Notes under the pieces: model-generated
What the model was told of the DNA's origin: nothing
The model's input: only the letters and a program-made list of their open reading frames with translations
The model's database searches: none
Assembly (NCBI RefSeq): GCF_965237655.1
Contig: NZ_CBDEGB010000002.1
Span: 248,001 to 312,000, forward strand
Source: Poriferisodalis sp965237655
Lineage (GTDB): Bacteria; Actinomycetota; Acidimicrobiia; Acidimicrobiales; Poriferisodalaceae
Direction of reading: 5' to 3'
Length of the DNA: 64,000 bases
In this document: piece after piece, positions 32,607 to 40,910 of the stretch
Numbering within the stretch: position 1 is the stretch's first letter
How the letters are laid out: the number at the start of each line of letters is the position of its first letter
Program-made: the position numbers and the translations under genes

Positions 32607-33686
32607 ATGAAACTGCGCGACCTGAGAACCGGACTGACCTTCGACGACGTGCTGATCGTGCCGCAGCGGTCGTCGATCCGCAGCCGCAGTCACGTATCGG
32701 TGCGCACCCGCCTGTCACGCAACATCCAGATTGAACTGCCGGTGATCGCAGCCAACATGGACACGGTCTGCGAGCACGAGATGGCCATCGCCATGGCCCG
32801 TCTCGGCGGTGCAGGCATCGTCCACCGGTTTATGCCGATCGACACGCAGGCGAGCCAGATTGCTGCGGTGAAACGGATCGACGACGGGGCGCTGGTGGTC
32901 GGCGGCGCGGTGGGCACCGATCACGACATGGGCGACCGGGCCAAGGCCCTGGTCGCAGCAGGAGCCGATCTGCTGGTCCTCGACATCGCGCACGGTCACG
33001 CCGATCACGCCATCGACGGCGTACGCCGCCTGAAGGACCACTTCGGCCATATCGACGTCATCGCCGGCAATGTCGCCACGATCGACGGTGCAATCGACAT
33101 GGCAGAAGCCGGCGCCGATGCCATCAAGGTCGGCGTCGGACCTGGCGGGGTCTGCACGACACGACTCGTCGCGGGGGTCGGCGTGCCGCAGCTGACCGCG
33201 ACCGACAACGTGGTCAACGGCCTGGCCGATGCCGGACTCGACGTCCCGGTCATCGCCGACGGCGGCATACGTAACTCGGGCGACATCGCCAAGGCACTTG
33301 CCGTCGGCGCGGAGACTGTGATGATCGGCAGCATGCTGGCCGGCACCAAGGAGAGCCCCGGCGAAGTCGAGCAGGGGCCGTACGGGCTGCGCAAGCGCAT
33401 CCGGGGAATGGCCAGCTTCGAGGCCATCGAGGCGCGAGCCGAGCGCCACGGCGAGGAAATCGACGACGAGTACTTCGAGCAGCGGGCACCAGAAGGCGTC
33501 GAGGGCACGGTTCCGTACCGGGGCGAGGCCGGCAAGCTGATCGGCGAACTCATGGCCGGCCTCCGCAGCGCCATGAGCTACACCAACGCCCGCAACTTGG
33601 CCGAATTCACCGAGCGCGCCGAATTCGTTGCCGTGACACCGCTCGGGTTGGCGGAGAACACACCGCACGCCACCCTGTCCTACTGA
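32607..33686 (+). CDS. IMP dehydrogenase / GMP reductase family protein lacking CBS domains
   Basis: 359 aa from ATG 32607. TIM-barrel motifs: LRTGLTFDDVLIVPQRSS, AANMDTVCEHEMAIAMARLG, DIAHGHADHAIDGVRRLK, the active-site loop KVGVGPGGVCTTRL with the catalytic Cys, IADGGIRNSGDIAKALAVGA and MIGSMLAGTKESPGE. The flap PEGVEGTVPYRG is IMPDH-like, but the CBS pair inserted in ordinary IMPDH is missing and the length is close to GMP reductase, so the reaction is undecided. Followed after 35 bases by queF, which links the pair to guanine and deazaguanine metabolism. Confidence 0.85.
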   Translation: MKLRDLRTGLTFDDVLIVPQRSSIRSRSHVSVRTRLSRNIQIELPVIAANMDTVCEHEMAIAMARLGGAGIVHRFMPIDTQASQIAAVKRIDDGALVVGGAVGTDHDMGDRAKALVAAGADLLVLDIAHGHADHAIDGVRRLKDHFGHIDVIAGNVATIDGAIDMAEAGADAIKVGVGPGGVCTTRLVAGVGVPQLTATDNVVNGLADAGLDVPVIADGGIRNSGDIAKALAVGAETVMIGSMLAGTKESPGEVEQGPYGLRKRIRGMASFEAIEARAERHGEEIDDEYFEQRAPEGVEGTVPYRGEAGKLIGELMAGLRSAMSYTNARNLAEFTERAEFVAVTPLGLAENTPHATLSY

Positions 33687-33721
33687 CCGGCAGCGGCACC
33701 TGCCAGTCGAGGAGATCCGCC

Positions 33722-34090
33722 ATGGCAAGCGAACCGTCCAAGGACCTCATCGCGCTCGACGATCCCTACCCGGACCGCGACTACGAGGTGCGCTGCACGA
33801 CGCCCGAGCTCACGTGCGTCTGCCCCGTGACCGGGCAGCCCGACTACGCCACCGTCGAGATCGCCTACATCCCAGATCGCCGCATCGTGGAGTTGAAGTC
33901 GCTGAAGCTCTACCTGTGGAGCTACCGAGACGAGCCCGTCCATCACGAGGCCATCACCAACCGCATCCTCGACGACTTGGTTGCTGCCGTCGCACCGAAA
34001 CAAGCAACGGTCGAGACGCGTTGGCTGGTCCGGGGCGGCATCACAACCACCGTCACTGCCCGCCACCCCGCGCAGGCGTCACTGGGCTGA
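33722..34090 (+). CDS. queF: NADPH-dependent 7-cyano-7-deazaguanine reductase QueF
   Basis: 122-aa short (unimodular) QueF that reduces preQ0 to preQ1 in queuosine synthesis. The QueF signature ELKSLKLYLWSYRDEP is present, with the nucleophilic Cys in ELTCVCPVTGQPDYATVEI and HHEAITNRILDDL in the NADPH/substrate region. GAGGAG lies eight bases before ATG. Other que genes are not in the window. Co-directional with the IMPDH-like gene, likely co-transcribed. Confidence 0.93.
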   Translation: MASEPSKDLIALDDPYPDRDYEVRCTTPELTCVCPVTGQPDYATVEIAYIPDRRIVELKSLKLYLWSYRDEPVHHEAITNRILDDLVAAVAPKQATVETRWLVRGGITTTVTARHPAQASLG

Positions 34091-34142
34091 ATCGTCGGCG
34101 CTTGACTAAAGGGTGCTCAGCAGCCTCAATACACTCGATCCG

Positions 34143-36134
34143 ATGCCGTTATTGGCGCCTGCCGACAGGCGCATACTGCGTGAGCTGCTCGTCCGTGGGG
34201 GTACGGCCGAGATCGGCGAGATCAGCGCGGCTGCAGCTCTGGACAACCAGGTCGTGCAGGCGTCGCTGGGCACATTGCAGCGATCGGGCATCGTGGCGCC
34301 GGTGGGCTCGGTACCGGGGCTGCGAGGCGCTCGCTGGTCGCTGACCCAGCACGGCTTCGAAGTCGGGCCGTCGCTGGTCGGCAATGACCTCGGCGGCCGC
34401 GTCGATAGCCAGACTGCTCCCCAGGCGGTTGACCCGGCGGAAGGCTGGGGGTTTCCGTGGAGGCCGCCGAAGTCCGAGGCACCGCTGTATGCGACGGGGT
34501 TGAGTCGTCGTGCCCGCCGGGTGGCTGATCGTGCTGTCATCAGCACTGCGGGACGGCCCCACGGGCGCAGCCGTGGCGGCCGCTTGATCGCAGTGATCCT
34601 GCTCGCCGCGGCGACGATCGGGGTCGGGGTCGTGGCGGTCGGGGCGCTGCGCGTTACCGAGATCACCATCGGCGGCATCCATGAGGGTGCCATGTTGCAG
34701 CCCGGCCACCTCGAGGGAGCCGTCCTGGAATTCAGCGTGAGCGGTGGTGACGTCGAATCGGCCCAAATGCTGCTCGACGGATTGCCCGTGAGCGGCGTTC
34801 AGCGTTACGACAACCGGATCGTGTGGCCGGTACCCGGGTTGACTGAGGGCCTGCACATCGTCACCCTGGACGTGAACCGGCGCTTCTTCGGCACGTCTCA
34901 GGCAGCGGTGACGTTCACGGTCGACGGGACACCCCCGGCAATCGACCTGCCGAGAGTTCACGACCCGGTGCCGCTGGGCGAGCCGGTGGTCTTGGCTGGG
35001 CCTATCGAGGCGGGCGTGTCCCTGCAGATCGGCGATCAACAACTCGACACGTCGTCTGGTTCATTCAGCCTCACCCTGTCGAGCCCGCCCGGCGGCCCGC
35101 TCCCGGTGATCGCGACCGATGCCGCAGGCAACAGCACTTCGTTCGACCTCATCGTGCCCATCGGCTATCCCCACACCACCGGTGTGCATGTCAGCGCCGC
35201 CGCATGGGATCACGACGGGCTCCGTTCGGGCATCGTGGAGCTCATCGAACAGGGCCGGATCAATACGGTCCAGCTCGACCTCAAGGACGAGGATGGCTAC
35301 ATCGGCCATTCGACATCGATTCCGCTGGCGCGCCAGGTTGGCTCCTCGAAGGACCTATTCGACCTACGAAGTGCTATTGACGAGTTGCACGACATGGGCG
35401 TGCGCGTGATCGGCCGCATCGTGGCGTTCAACGACCCGGTGCTCACTCGCTACGCAGCTTCGACCGGCAACCTCGACTGGGTATTGCAGACCCCGGACGG
35501 CCGGCCGCTGCTGTCCGCCTATGGCGGCTTTACCAATTTCAACCACGCGGTTGTGCGGAAGTACAACTTGGACATCGCGGCAGAAGCGGCCGCTGCAGGC
35601 ATCGACGACATCCTCTGGGACTACATGCGCCGACCCGAGGGAAACCTCAGCGGCATGCGCATTCCCGGTTGGGACGGCGGCGATCCCTCGCCGGTCATCG
35701 TGAGCTTCCTCGCGGAAGCGGGAACGATGTTGCGGGAGGCCGAGGTGTTCCACGGCGTGTCGGTGTTCGGCATCGCCGCAGACCGTGGCGAGTGGATAGC
35801 GCAGGATGTCGGCGCGATGTCAAGTCATGTCGACTATGTGGCGCCCATGGTGTATCCGTCGCACTGGGGCCGGGGCGAATATGGCGTCTCGCACCCCGAA
35901 GCGCAGCCTTACGACATCACGCGGGCTTCGCTTGCCGAATTCCAGAATGTGCTGGCCGGCACCAACACGGCGATCGTGCCCTGGCTGCAGGACTTCTCGT
36001 TGAGTGTCGACTACGGACCCGCTGAGGTGCGTGCTCAGATAGATGCCGCTCACGACCTTGGCATCAGCGACTGGCTGCTGTGGGACCCGAGGGTGACCTA
36101 CACGACCGCGGGCATCCCCGTTTCGTACCCCTAG
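34143..36134 (+). CDS. Putative glycoside hydrolase (DUF4015) with an N-terminal winged-helix-like domain and TM segment
   Basis: 663 aa from ATG 34143. N-terminus: LAPADRRILRELLVRGGTAE, ISAAAALDNQVVQASLGTLQ, RSGIVAPVG, which looks like a winged helix. A transmembrane helix follows (LIAVILLAAATIGVGVVAVG), then immunoglobulin-like strands, then from about residue 345 a DUF4015 TIM-barrel: GVHVSAAAWDHDGLRSGIVE, INTVQLDLKDEDGYIGHST, DDILWDYMRRPEG, VDYVAPMVYPSHWGRGEYG, SDWLLWDPRVTYTT. The barrel would act on an extracellular polysaccharide; the cytoplasmic winged helix is unusual for such an enzyme. Confidence 0.82.
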   Translation: MPLLAPADRRILRELLVRGGTAEIGEISAAAALDNQVVQASLGTLQRSGIVAPVGSVPGLRGARWSLTQHGFEVGPSLVGNDLGGRVDSQTAPQAVDPAEGWGFPWRPPKSEAPLYATGLSRRARRVADRAVISTAGRPHGRSRGGRLIAVILLAAATIGVGVVAVGALRVTEITIGGIHEGAMLQPGHLEGAVLEFSVSGGDVESAQMLLDGLPVSGVQRYDNRIVWPVPGLTEGLHIVTLDVNRRFFGTSQAAVTFTVDGTPPAIDLPRVHDPVPLGEPVVLAGPIEAGVSLQIGDQQLDTSSGSFSLTLSSPPGGPLPVIATDAAGNSTSFDLIVPIGYPHTTGVHVSAAAWDHDGLRSGIVELIEQGRINTVQLDLKDEDGYIGHSTSIPLARQVGSSKDLFDLRSAIDELHDMGVRVIGRIVAFNDPVLTRYAASTGNLDWVLQTPDGRPLLSAYGGFTNFNHAVVRKYNLDIAAEAAAAGIDDILWDYMRRPEGNLSGMRIPGWDGGDPSPVIVSFLAEAGTMLREAEVFHGVSVFGIAADRGEWIAQDVGAMSSHVDYVAPMVYPSHWGRGEYGVSHPEAQPYDITRASLAEFQNVLAGTNTAIVPWLQDFSLSVDYGPAEVRAQIDAAHDLGISDWLLWDPRVTYTTAGIPVSYP

Positions 36135-36161
36135 CGGGCGCCGGGCTTCGTCGAGACCGGC

Positions 36162-37844
36162 TCAGTCGAGACTGTCGCGCAGACGGTATTTCTGGATCTT
36201 GCCGCTGGGCGTCATCGGGAACTCGTCCACGATGACTAGGTCTTCGGGCCAGAACTGGCGAGTCACGTTCCGAGCGTCCAGAAATTCCGTGAGATCGGCG
36301 AGTGTGGGCGGATCGCCGACGGGCTGCACGAACGCGCAGCCGATCTCGCCGAGGCGCTCGTGGGGCTTGGCAACGATCGCCACCACGCCCACGGCGGGAT
36401 GCCGCAGCAAGACGCCCTCAATTTCCTTGACCGGGACGTTCTCACCGCCGCGGATGACGAGATCCTTCGAGCGGCCGGCGATGCTGATGTAGCCGTCGGC
36501 ATCCATGATCGCCCGGTCGCCGGTGTCGAACCATCCGTCGGGCCAGTGCTGGGCGGTGAACTCGCGCCCGGCCATGTAGCCGGCAAACAACGCCGTTCCC
36601 CGGCACTGCAAGTCGCCTTCGATGTCCAGCACAGGCTCGCCGGCCTCGTCGACGACGCGCACTTCGTTGTCGCGCACTGCTCGCCCATCGGTGAGGCGGC
36701 GCTCCAGCGGATCATCGGGCATGCCCACCGTCAGCAGGCCGCACTCGGTCATGCCCCAGCCCGGCATGACCGTGCAGTCCGGCAGCAGCTCAATGGCACG
36801 CTCGAGCACGGGACGGGGGATCGCGGCGCCTGCGCACAGGAAGCGTTGCCACGAGGACAGGTCGTGATCAGCCAAGCTCTCAACGCCGAGTACATCGGCC
36901 AGAAACGGTGTGGCGCCCATCGAGAACTGGATCCGGTGCTTCTCGATGAGACCCACGAACTCGACCGGATCCCACACGTCCTGCATGACGACGTGACCGC
37001 CGACATGCAACGGGAGCCGTATCCCGTAGAGGTAGCCGGTCTGGTGGCCGAGGGTGGAGGCCATATGGCTGACATACGCCTGCGGTGCCCCTGCACCGGG
37101 ATGCGGCACAAGCCCTGCGCACACGGTGTCCAAGAACGCGTCGACGGCCACCTCCAGGATGTTGTGGGTGTGTATGACGCCCTTGGGCAACCCAGTGGTG
37201 CCTGAGGTGAACATCATTTCGCAGACATCGTTCGGCCCCGGCCGGCACAGGTCGACGGCGGCGCGGTCGTAGGACGAGAACCGGCCCTCCTCGATCAGGT
37301 CCTCCCAGGTCATCGCGTCAGCGGGCAGCCACGATTCGTCCTCAATCGAGGTTGACGGGCTCGGCACCACCACAAGTTCGGCCACCCATTCGCAGCGTTC
37401 CCGGAGTTCGGCGTGCATCTGCGCCAATCCGAAGCCTCGGTAGCTGTCGGCGGTGATGACGACCATCGGCCGGCCGAGCTCGCTCATGACGGTGACTTCG
37501 TTGTGCCGGAAGATCGGGGCAACCGGATTGGCCACGGCACCGATGCGATCGCAGGCCACCGCAGCCACGACGAAGTGGCGCCAATTCGGCAGTTGGAGTT
37601 GGACGATCACGCCTGGACGGACGCCGATCTCCAGCAAACCCTTGCTGGCGGCGTCCACCTCGGCACCGAACTCGCCCCAGGTCATCGTGCCGAAACGGTC
37701 GGTGATGACCGGTTCGCTGGACCGCTCAGCGGTCCACTTGGTGATCTGATCGTCAAGCAGCCGGTTCGGCCACCCCCCTGAAGCGCTCAGATCGTCGATG
37801 CGACCCGCTTCGAGCGTCGTCTCGAAGAACCGTTTTGCTGTCAT
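36162..37844 (-). CDS. AMP-dependent acyl-CoA synthetase/ligase
   Basis: 560-aa ANL-superfamily ligase activating a carboxylic acid to its CoA thioester with ATP. Motifs: P-loop-like MMFTSGTTGLPKGVIHTHN, GWGMTECGL, FDTGDRAIMDADGYISIAGR, hinge RSKDLVIRGGENVPVKEIEG, and the catalytic Lys in TPSGKIQKYRLRD. The sequence resembles cyclohexanecarboxylate-CoA ligase-like enzymes, but substrate is unproven. It is 33 bases downstream of the F420/FMN oxidoreductase gene on the same strand, likely one operon. Confidence 0.92.
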   Translation of the reverse strand: MTAKRFFETTLEAGRIDDLSASGGWPNRLLDDQITKWTAERSSEPVITDRFGTMTWGEFGAEVDAASKGLLEIGVRPGVIVQLQLPNWRHFVVAAVACDRIGAVANPVAPIFRHNEVTVMSELGRPMVVITADSYRGFGLAQMHAELRERCEWVAELVVVPSPSTSIEDESWLPADAMTWEDLIEEGRFSSYDRAAVDLCRPGPNDVCEMMFTSGTTGLPKGVIHTHNILEVAVDAFLDTVCAGLVPHPGAGAPQAYVSHMASTLGHQTGYLYGIRLPLHVGGHVVMQDVWDPVEFVGLIEKHRIQFSMGATPFLADVLGVESLADHDLSSWQRFLCAGAAIPRPVLERAIELLPDCTVMPGWGMTECGLLTVGMPDDPLERRLTDGRAVRDNEVRVVDEAGEPVLDIEGDLQCRGTALFAGYMAGREFTAQHWPDGWFDTGDRAIMDADGYISIAGRSKDLVIRGGENVPVKEIEGVLLRHPAVGVVAIVAKPHERLGEIGCAFVQPVGDPPTLADLTEFLDARNVTRQFWPEDLVIVDEFPMTPSGKIQKYRLRDSLD

Positions 37845-37877
37845 GCGATCTTCACCCCTGCGCCTTGGTGAGGCTGG

Positions 37878-38840
37878 TTACTGGCCGCGGATCCTCCGAA
37901 GCACTTCAGCGGCCATGAAGCGCTCGCTCTCCTCTATGTAGTGCATCGGGGAGGCTGCGCTGAGCACGACGGTGCGGGCCCCGGCATCGATGTACTCGCG
38001 CAGGCGTGCAACGCAGCGGTCCGGGTCGCCTGCGATGGCGTATTTGTGGACGAGCTGGGAGAAATCCTGGGCGTACTGTTTGGACAGGCGTTCGGCTGCG
38101 TACCCGACGGCGGTGTCGTTGTCGGGGTGGCAGCAGAAGAACACGAACATGCCGGACTCGACCGGTGTCGCATTGCCCTCGTCCTCGCGGTACCCCGCAA
38201 TTGCTTCGATCGATTGCGCCAGGCGTTCGGGCGTGTACATGTACGGCAGCCAGCCGTCGCCGTAGCGAGCCGCTCGCTTCCACGCAGCGTCTTGGCGGCC
38301 CGACACCCAGATCGGCGGCGGTGAGGCGGGCTTGGGCGCGAGCGTCACGCCCGACAGCGTGTTGAAGCGGCCCTCGAACGTCACGTCGTCGGTGGTCCAC
38401 AGCCGCTGGATGATCTCGAGCGCCTCGTTGGTGCGGGCGCCGCGCTCACGCACCGGTACGCCGCAGGCTTCGAACTCGGACGGCATCTCGCCGCCGACCC
38501 CCACGCCGAGGTGAAATCGCCCTCCCGACGCCACATCCAGCGATGCCGCCAACTTGGCGCACAGCGCGGCCGGATAGAGCGGGATGAGCGTGATGGACGA
38601 CATCAGCTTGAGGGTCGTGGTGGCACCTGCCGCGACTGCCAGCGAGATGAAGGCATTGGACGTCGGCACATGGAAGAACACGTGCTCACCGGTGGTGGCG
38701 TAGTCGTACCCAAGCGCCTCGATCTCGCGTGCCTGGCCGGCGATGTCGTCGCTGCGGCGAATTGCCAGCCCGAACTCGATCGTCTCGTTGGTTGCGGTGT
38801 CGTCTTTCATTGGGTCGTCTCTCATTGGGCCGTTGCTCAT
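37878..38840 (-). CDS. LLM class (F420-type) oxidoreductase
   Basis: 320 aa. Luciferase-like motifs: EIEALGYDYATTGEHVFFHV, TTLKLMSSITLIPLYPAALC, AASLDVASGGRFHLGVGVGG and the closing IAGDPDRCVARLREYIDAGA. The coding sequence begins with three near-identical 15-base units each containing ATG (MSNGP, MRDDP, MKDD), so any of three in-frame starts is possible. Upstream gene of the acyl-CoA ligase operon. Confidence 0.9.
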   Translation of the reverse strand: MSNGPMRDDPMKDDTATNETIEFGLAIRRSDDIAGQAREIEALGYDYATTGEHVFFHVPTSNAFISLAVAAGATTTLKLMSSITLIPLYPAALCAKLAASLDVASGGRFHLGVGVGGEMPSEFEACGVPVRERGARTNEALEIIQRLWTTDDVTFEGRFNTLSGVTLAPKPASPPPIWVSGRQDAAWKRAARYGDGWLPYMYTPERLAQSIEAIAGYREDEGNATPVESGMFVFFCCHPDNDTAVGYAAERLSKQYAQDFSQLVHKYAIAGDPDRCVARLREYIDAGARTVVLSAASPMHYIEESERFMAAEVLRRIRGQ

Positions 38841-38909
38841 TGCGTCCCCCTTGTGCGCCGCGACTCAGGAATCGTGCGAGACGGTAGCCGCGGGTGCTAG
38901 GCCAAGGCC

Positions 38910-40049
38910 GTGAGCACTGCAACCCACACGTCAACCACCATCCAGCAATCCCGCATCGAGACCCTTTTCGATCGCTGCGGTCGCGAGATCGAATCGGGAC
39001 TCCTGCCGAGCTGCCAGGTCGCTGTCGGCTTCGAGGGTGAGATCGTGGCGCAGGCCACTTACGGCGACGCCACCGACGACACTCGCTACTGCATCTTCTC
39101 GGCAACCAAGCCGTATGTGGCTTCGACGATGTGGCAGCTCATCAGTGAGGGAACGGTGGAGCTCGACAACACTGCGGCCAGCTATGTGCCATCCTTCGGC
39201 GAGAACGGCAAGGACCAGATCACCGTCGAACAGGTGATGCTGCACACGTCGGGCTTCCCGCACGCGCCGCTCAAGCCGCCGCAGTGGGATACCTCTGAAT
39301 CGCGGCTGAGAGCCATGGCGAACTGGCGCCTCAATTGGGAGCCCGGCACCCGGTACGAGTACCACCCCACCTCCGCGCATTGGGTCCTCGCTGAGATCAT
39401 CAACGCGGTCACCGGCAACGACTTCCGTGACGAGGTGCACAACCGGGTCACCGGGCCGTTGGGTCTGCCTCGCATGCTGGGTCTGGCACCCGAGGAGCAG
39501 GACGGCATCGCCGAGCTGATCCTCGTGGGCGAGCCGGCCACACCCGACGAGCTCGAGGTGACGTTCGGCGTCCGCGAGCTGCCGATGACCGAGGTCACCA
39601 ACGAAGCGATACTGCGCTTCAACGAGCCGTCGGTGCGCGAAGTCGGCGTGCCCGGCGGCGGGGCTTTCGGCACCGCGGTCGACGTGGCGCTCTTCTACCA
39701 GGGCCTGCTGGGTAACCCGGATGGACTGTGGGACCCCGAGATGCTGGCCATCGGCACCGGCGAGGTGCGCAACACCCTGCCCGACTCGATGGGCATGCCC
39801 GCCAATCGCTCGATCGGGCTCTTCCTGGCAGGCGACGACGGTATGTCGAACATGCGCGGGCTGGGCCGCACGGTGTCGCCGATGGCCTTCGGACACAACG
39901 GCGCGGGCGGGCAGCTGGCCTGGGCCGACCCGGCTACGGGCCTGTCGTTCGGCTACACCACCAACGGCTACGACGAGCACGAGGTGCGCCAGCCGCGCCG
40001 CGACACAGCGATTGGCAGTCTTGCCGGATTGTGCACGACGCCCGATTGA
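38910..40049 (+). CDS. Beta-lactamase family serine hydrolase
   Basis: 379 aa, GTG start. Class C beta-lactamase/EstB-like fold: SxxK as SATKPYVASTMWQLISEG near residue 64, the Tyr motif in GTRYEYHPTSAHWVLAEI, and the KTG-equivalent HNGAGGQLAWADP. Such enzymes mostly act as esterases or lactonases. No signal peptide is seen, arguing against a classical beta-lactamase. Divergent from the F420-type oxidoreductase gene (70-base gap). Confidence 0.9.
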   Translation: MSTATHTSTTIQQSRIETLFDRCGREIESGLLPSCQVAVGFEGEIVAQATYGDATDDTRYCIFSATKPYVASTMWQLISEGTVELDNTAASYVPSFGENGKDQITVEQVMLHTSGFPHAPLKPPQWDTSESRLRAMANWRLNWEPGTRYEYHPTSAHWVLAEIINAVTGNDFRDEVHNRVTGPLGLPRMLGLAPEEQDGIAELILVGEPATPDELEVTFGVRELPMTEVTNEAILRFNEPSVREVGVPGGGAFGTAVDVALFYQGLLGNPDGLWDPEMLAIGTGEVRNTLPDSMGMPANRSIGLFLAGDDGMSNMRGLGRTVSPMAFGHNGAGGQLAWADPATGLSFGYTTNGYDEHEVRQPRRDTAIGSLAGLCTTPD

Positions 40050-40106
40050 TCTGAGGCCCATCAAAGGCGTAACCAGCCAGCCCCTGGCGTGGTAGCAACA
40101 GGGGCG

Positions 40107-40823
40107 ATGCGACTCCTCGTACTCCAGCACATCGACTGCGAGCACCCCGGCAGACTGCGCGACTTCCTGCGGGCCGACGGCGTCGAGTGGACCGCGGTGG
40201 AACTCGACGAGGGCGAGCCCATCCCGCCATTGGACGACTTCGACGCCATGTGGGTGATGGGCGGCCCGATGGACGTGTGGGACGTGGAGGAATGCCCGTG
40301 GCTGGTGCCTGAGAAACGGGCCATACGTCGCTGGGTGCGAGAGCTGCAGCGACCTTTCCTGGGGCTCTGCCTGGGGCACCAGTTGCTGGCCGACGCTCTC
40401 GGGGGAACCTGCGGACCGCAACGCCCGCCCGAGATCGGAGTGCTGGCCGTGGATCTCACCTCAGAAGGCCGGGCTGACCCGATCTTCGACCAGATGGGCG
40501 ATCGCCAGCACGCCCTGCAGTGGCATTCGGTGCAGGTGGCCCAGCCTCCCGACGATGCCGTTGTGCTGGCTGGCTCGCCGGAGTGCCGGGTGCAGGCCAT
40601 GCGGGTCGGGCAATGGGCGTGGTCGATGCAGTACCACGTAGAGGTGGAGGACGACACGGTGCGCAACTGGGGCGAGATCGACATCTACCGCGATGCGCTG
40701 GAGTCGACGCTTGGCCCCGGCTCGCTCGACTCCCTCGCTGCCGATGCGGACCGCTCCATGGACGGCTTCGCCGCCGACGCCGAGCAGCTCTACCGCAATT
40801 TCATGGCCGCAGCCGCCAGCTAG
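40107..40823 (+). CDS. Class I glutamine amidotransferase-like protein
   Basis: 238 aa from ATG 40107. Triad: Cys88 in FLGLCLGHQLLADALGG and His-x-Glu in SMQYHVEVEDD; MWVMGGPMDVWDVEECPWL is typical of GMP synthase-like amidotransferases that stand alone. It hydrolyses glutamine or a related amide, or a gamma-glutamyl bond. It lies between the serine hydrolase and the first large CoA-transferase, all on the plus strand. Confidence 0.88.
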   Translation: MRLLVLQHIDCEHPGRLRDFLRADGVEWTAVELDEGEPIPPLDDFDAMWVMGGPMDVWDVEECPWLVPEKRAIRRWVRELQRPFLGLCLGHQLLADALGGTCGPQRPPEIGVLAVDLTSEGRADPIFDQMGDRQHALQWHSVQVAQPPDDAVVLAGSPECRVQAMRVGQWAWSMQYHVEVEDDTVRNWGEIDIYRDALESTLGPGSLDSLAADADRSMDGFAADAEQLYRNFMAAAAS

Positions 40824-40910
40824 CCGCGGGCAGCCCCCGGCGCTGCACCCCTGAGACGAGTTCGGGACGCCATCGTCTGGCGCATCGGTGGGGGCTAGCT
40901 TCGGGTCGTC

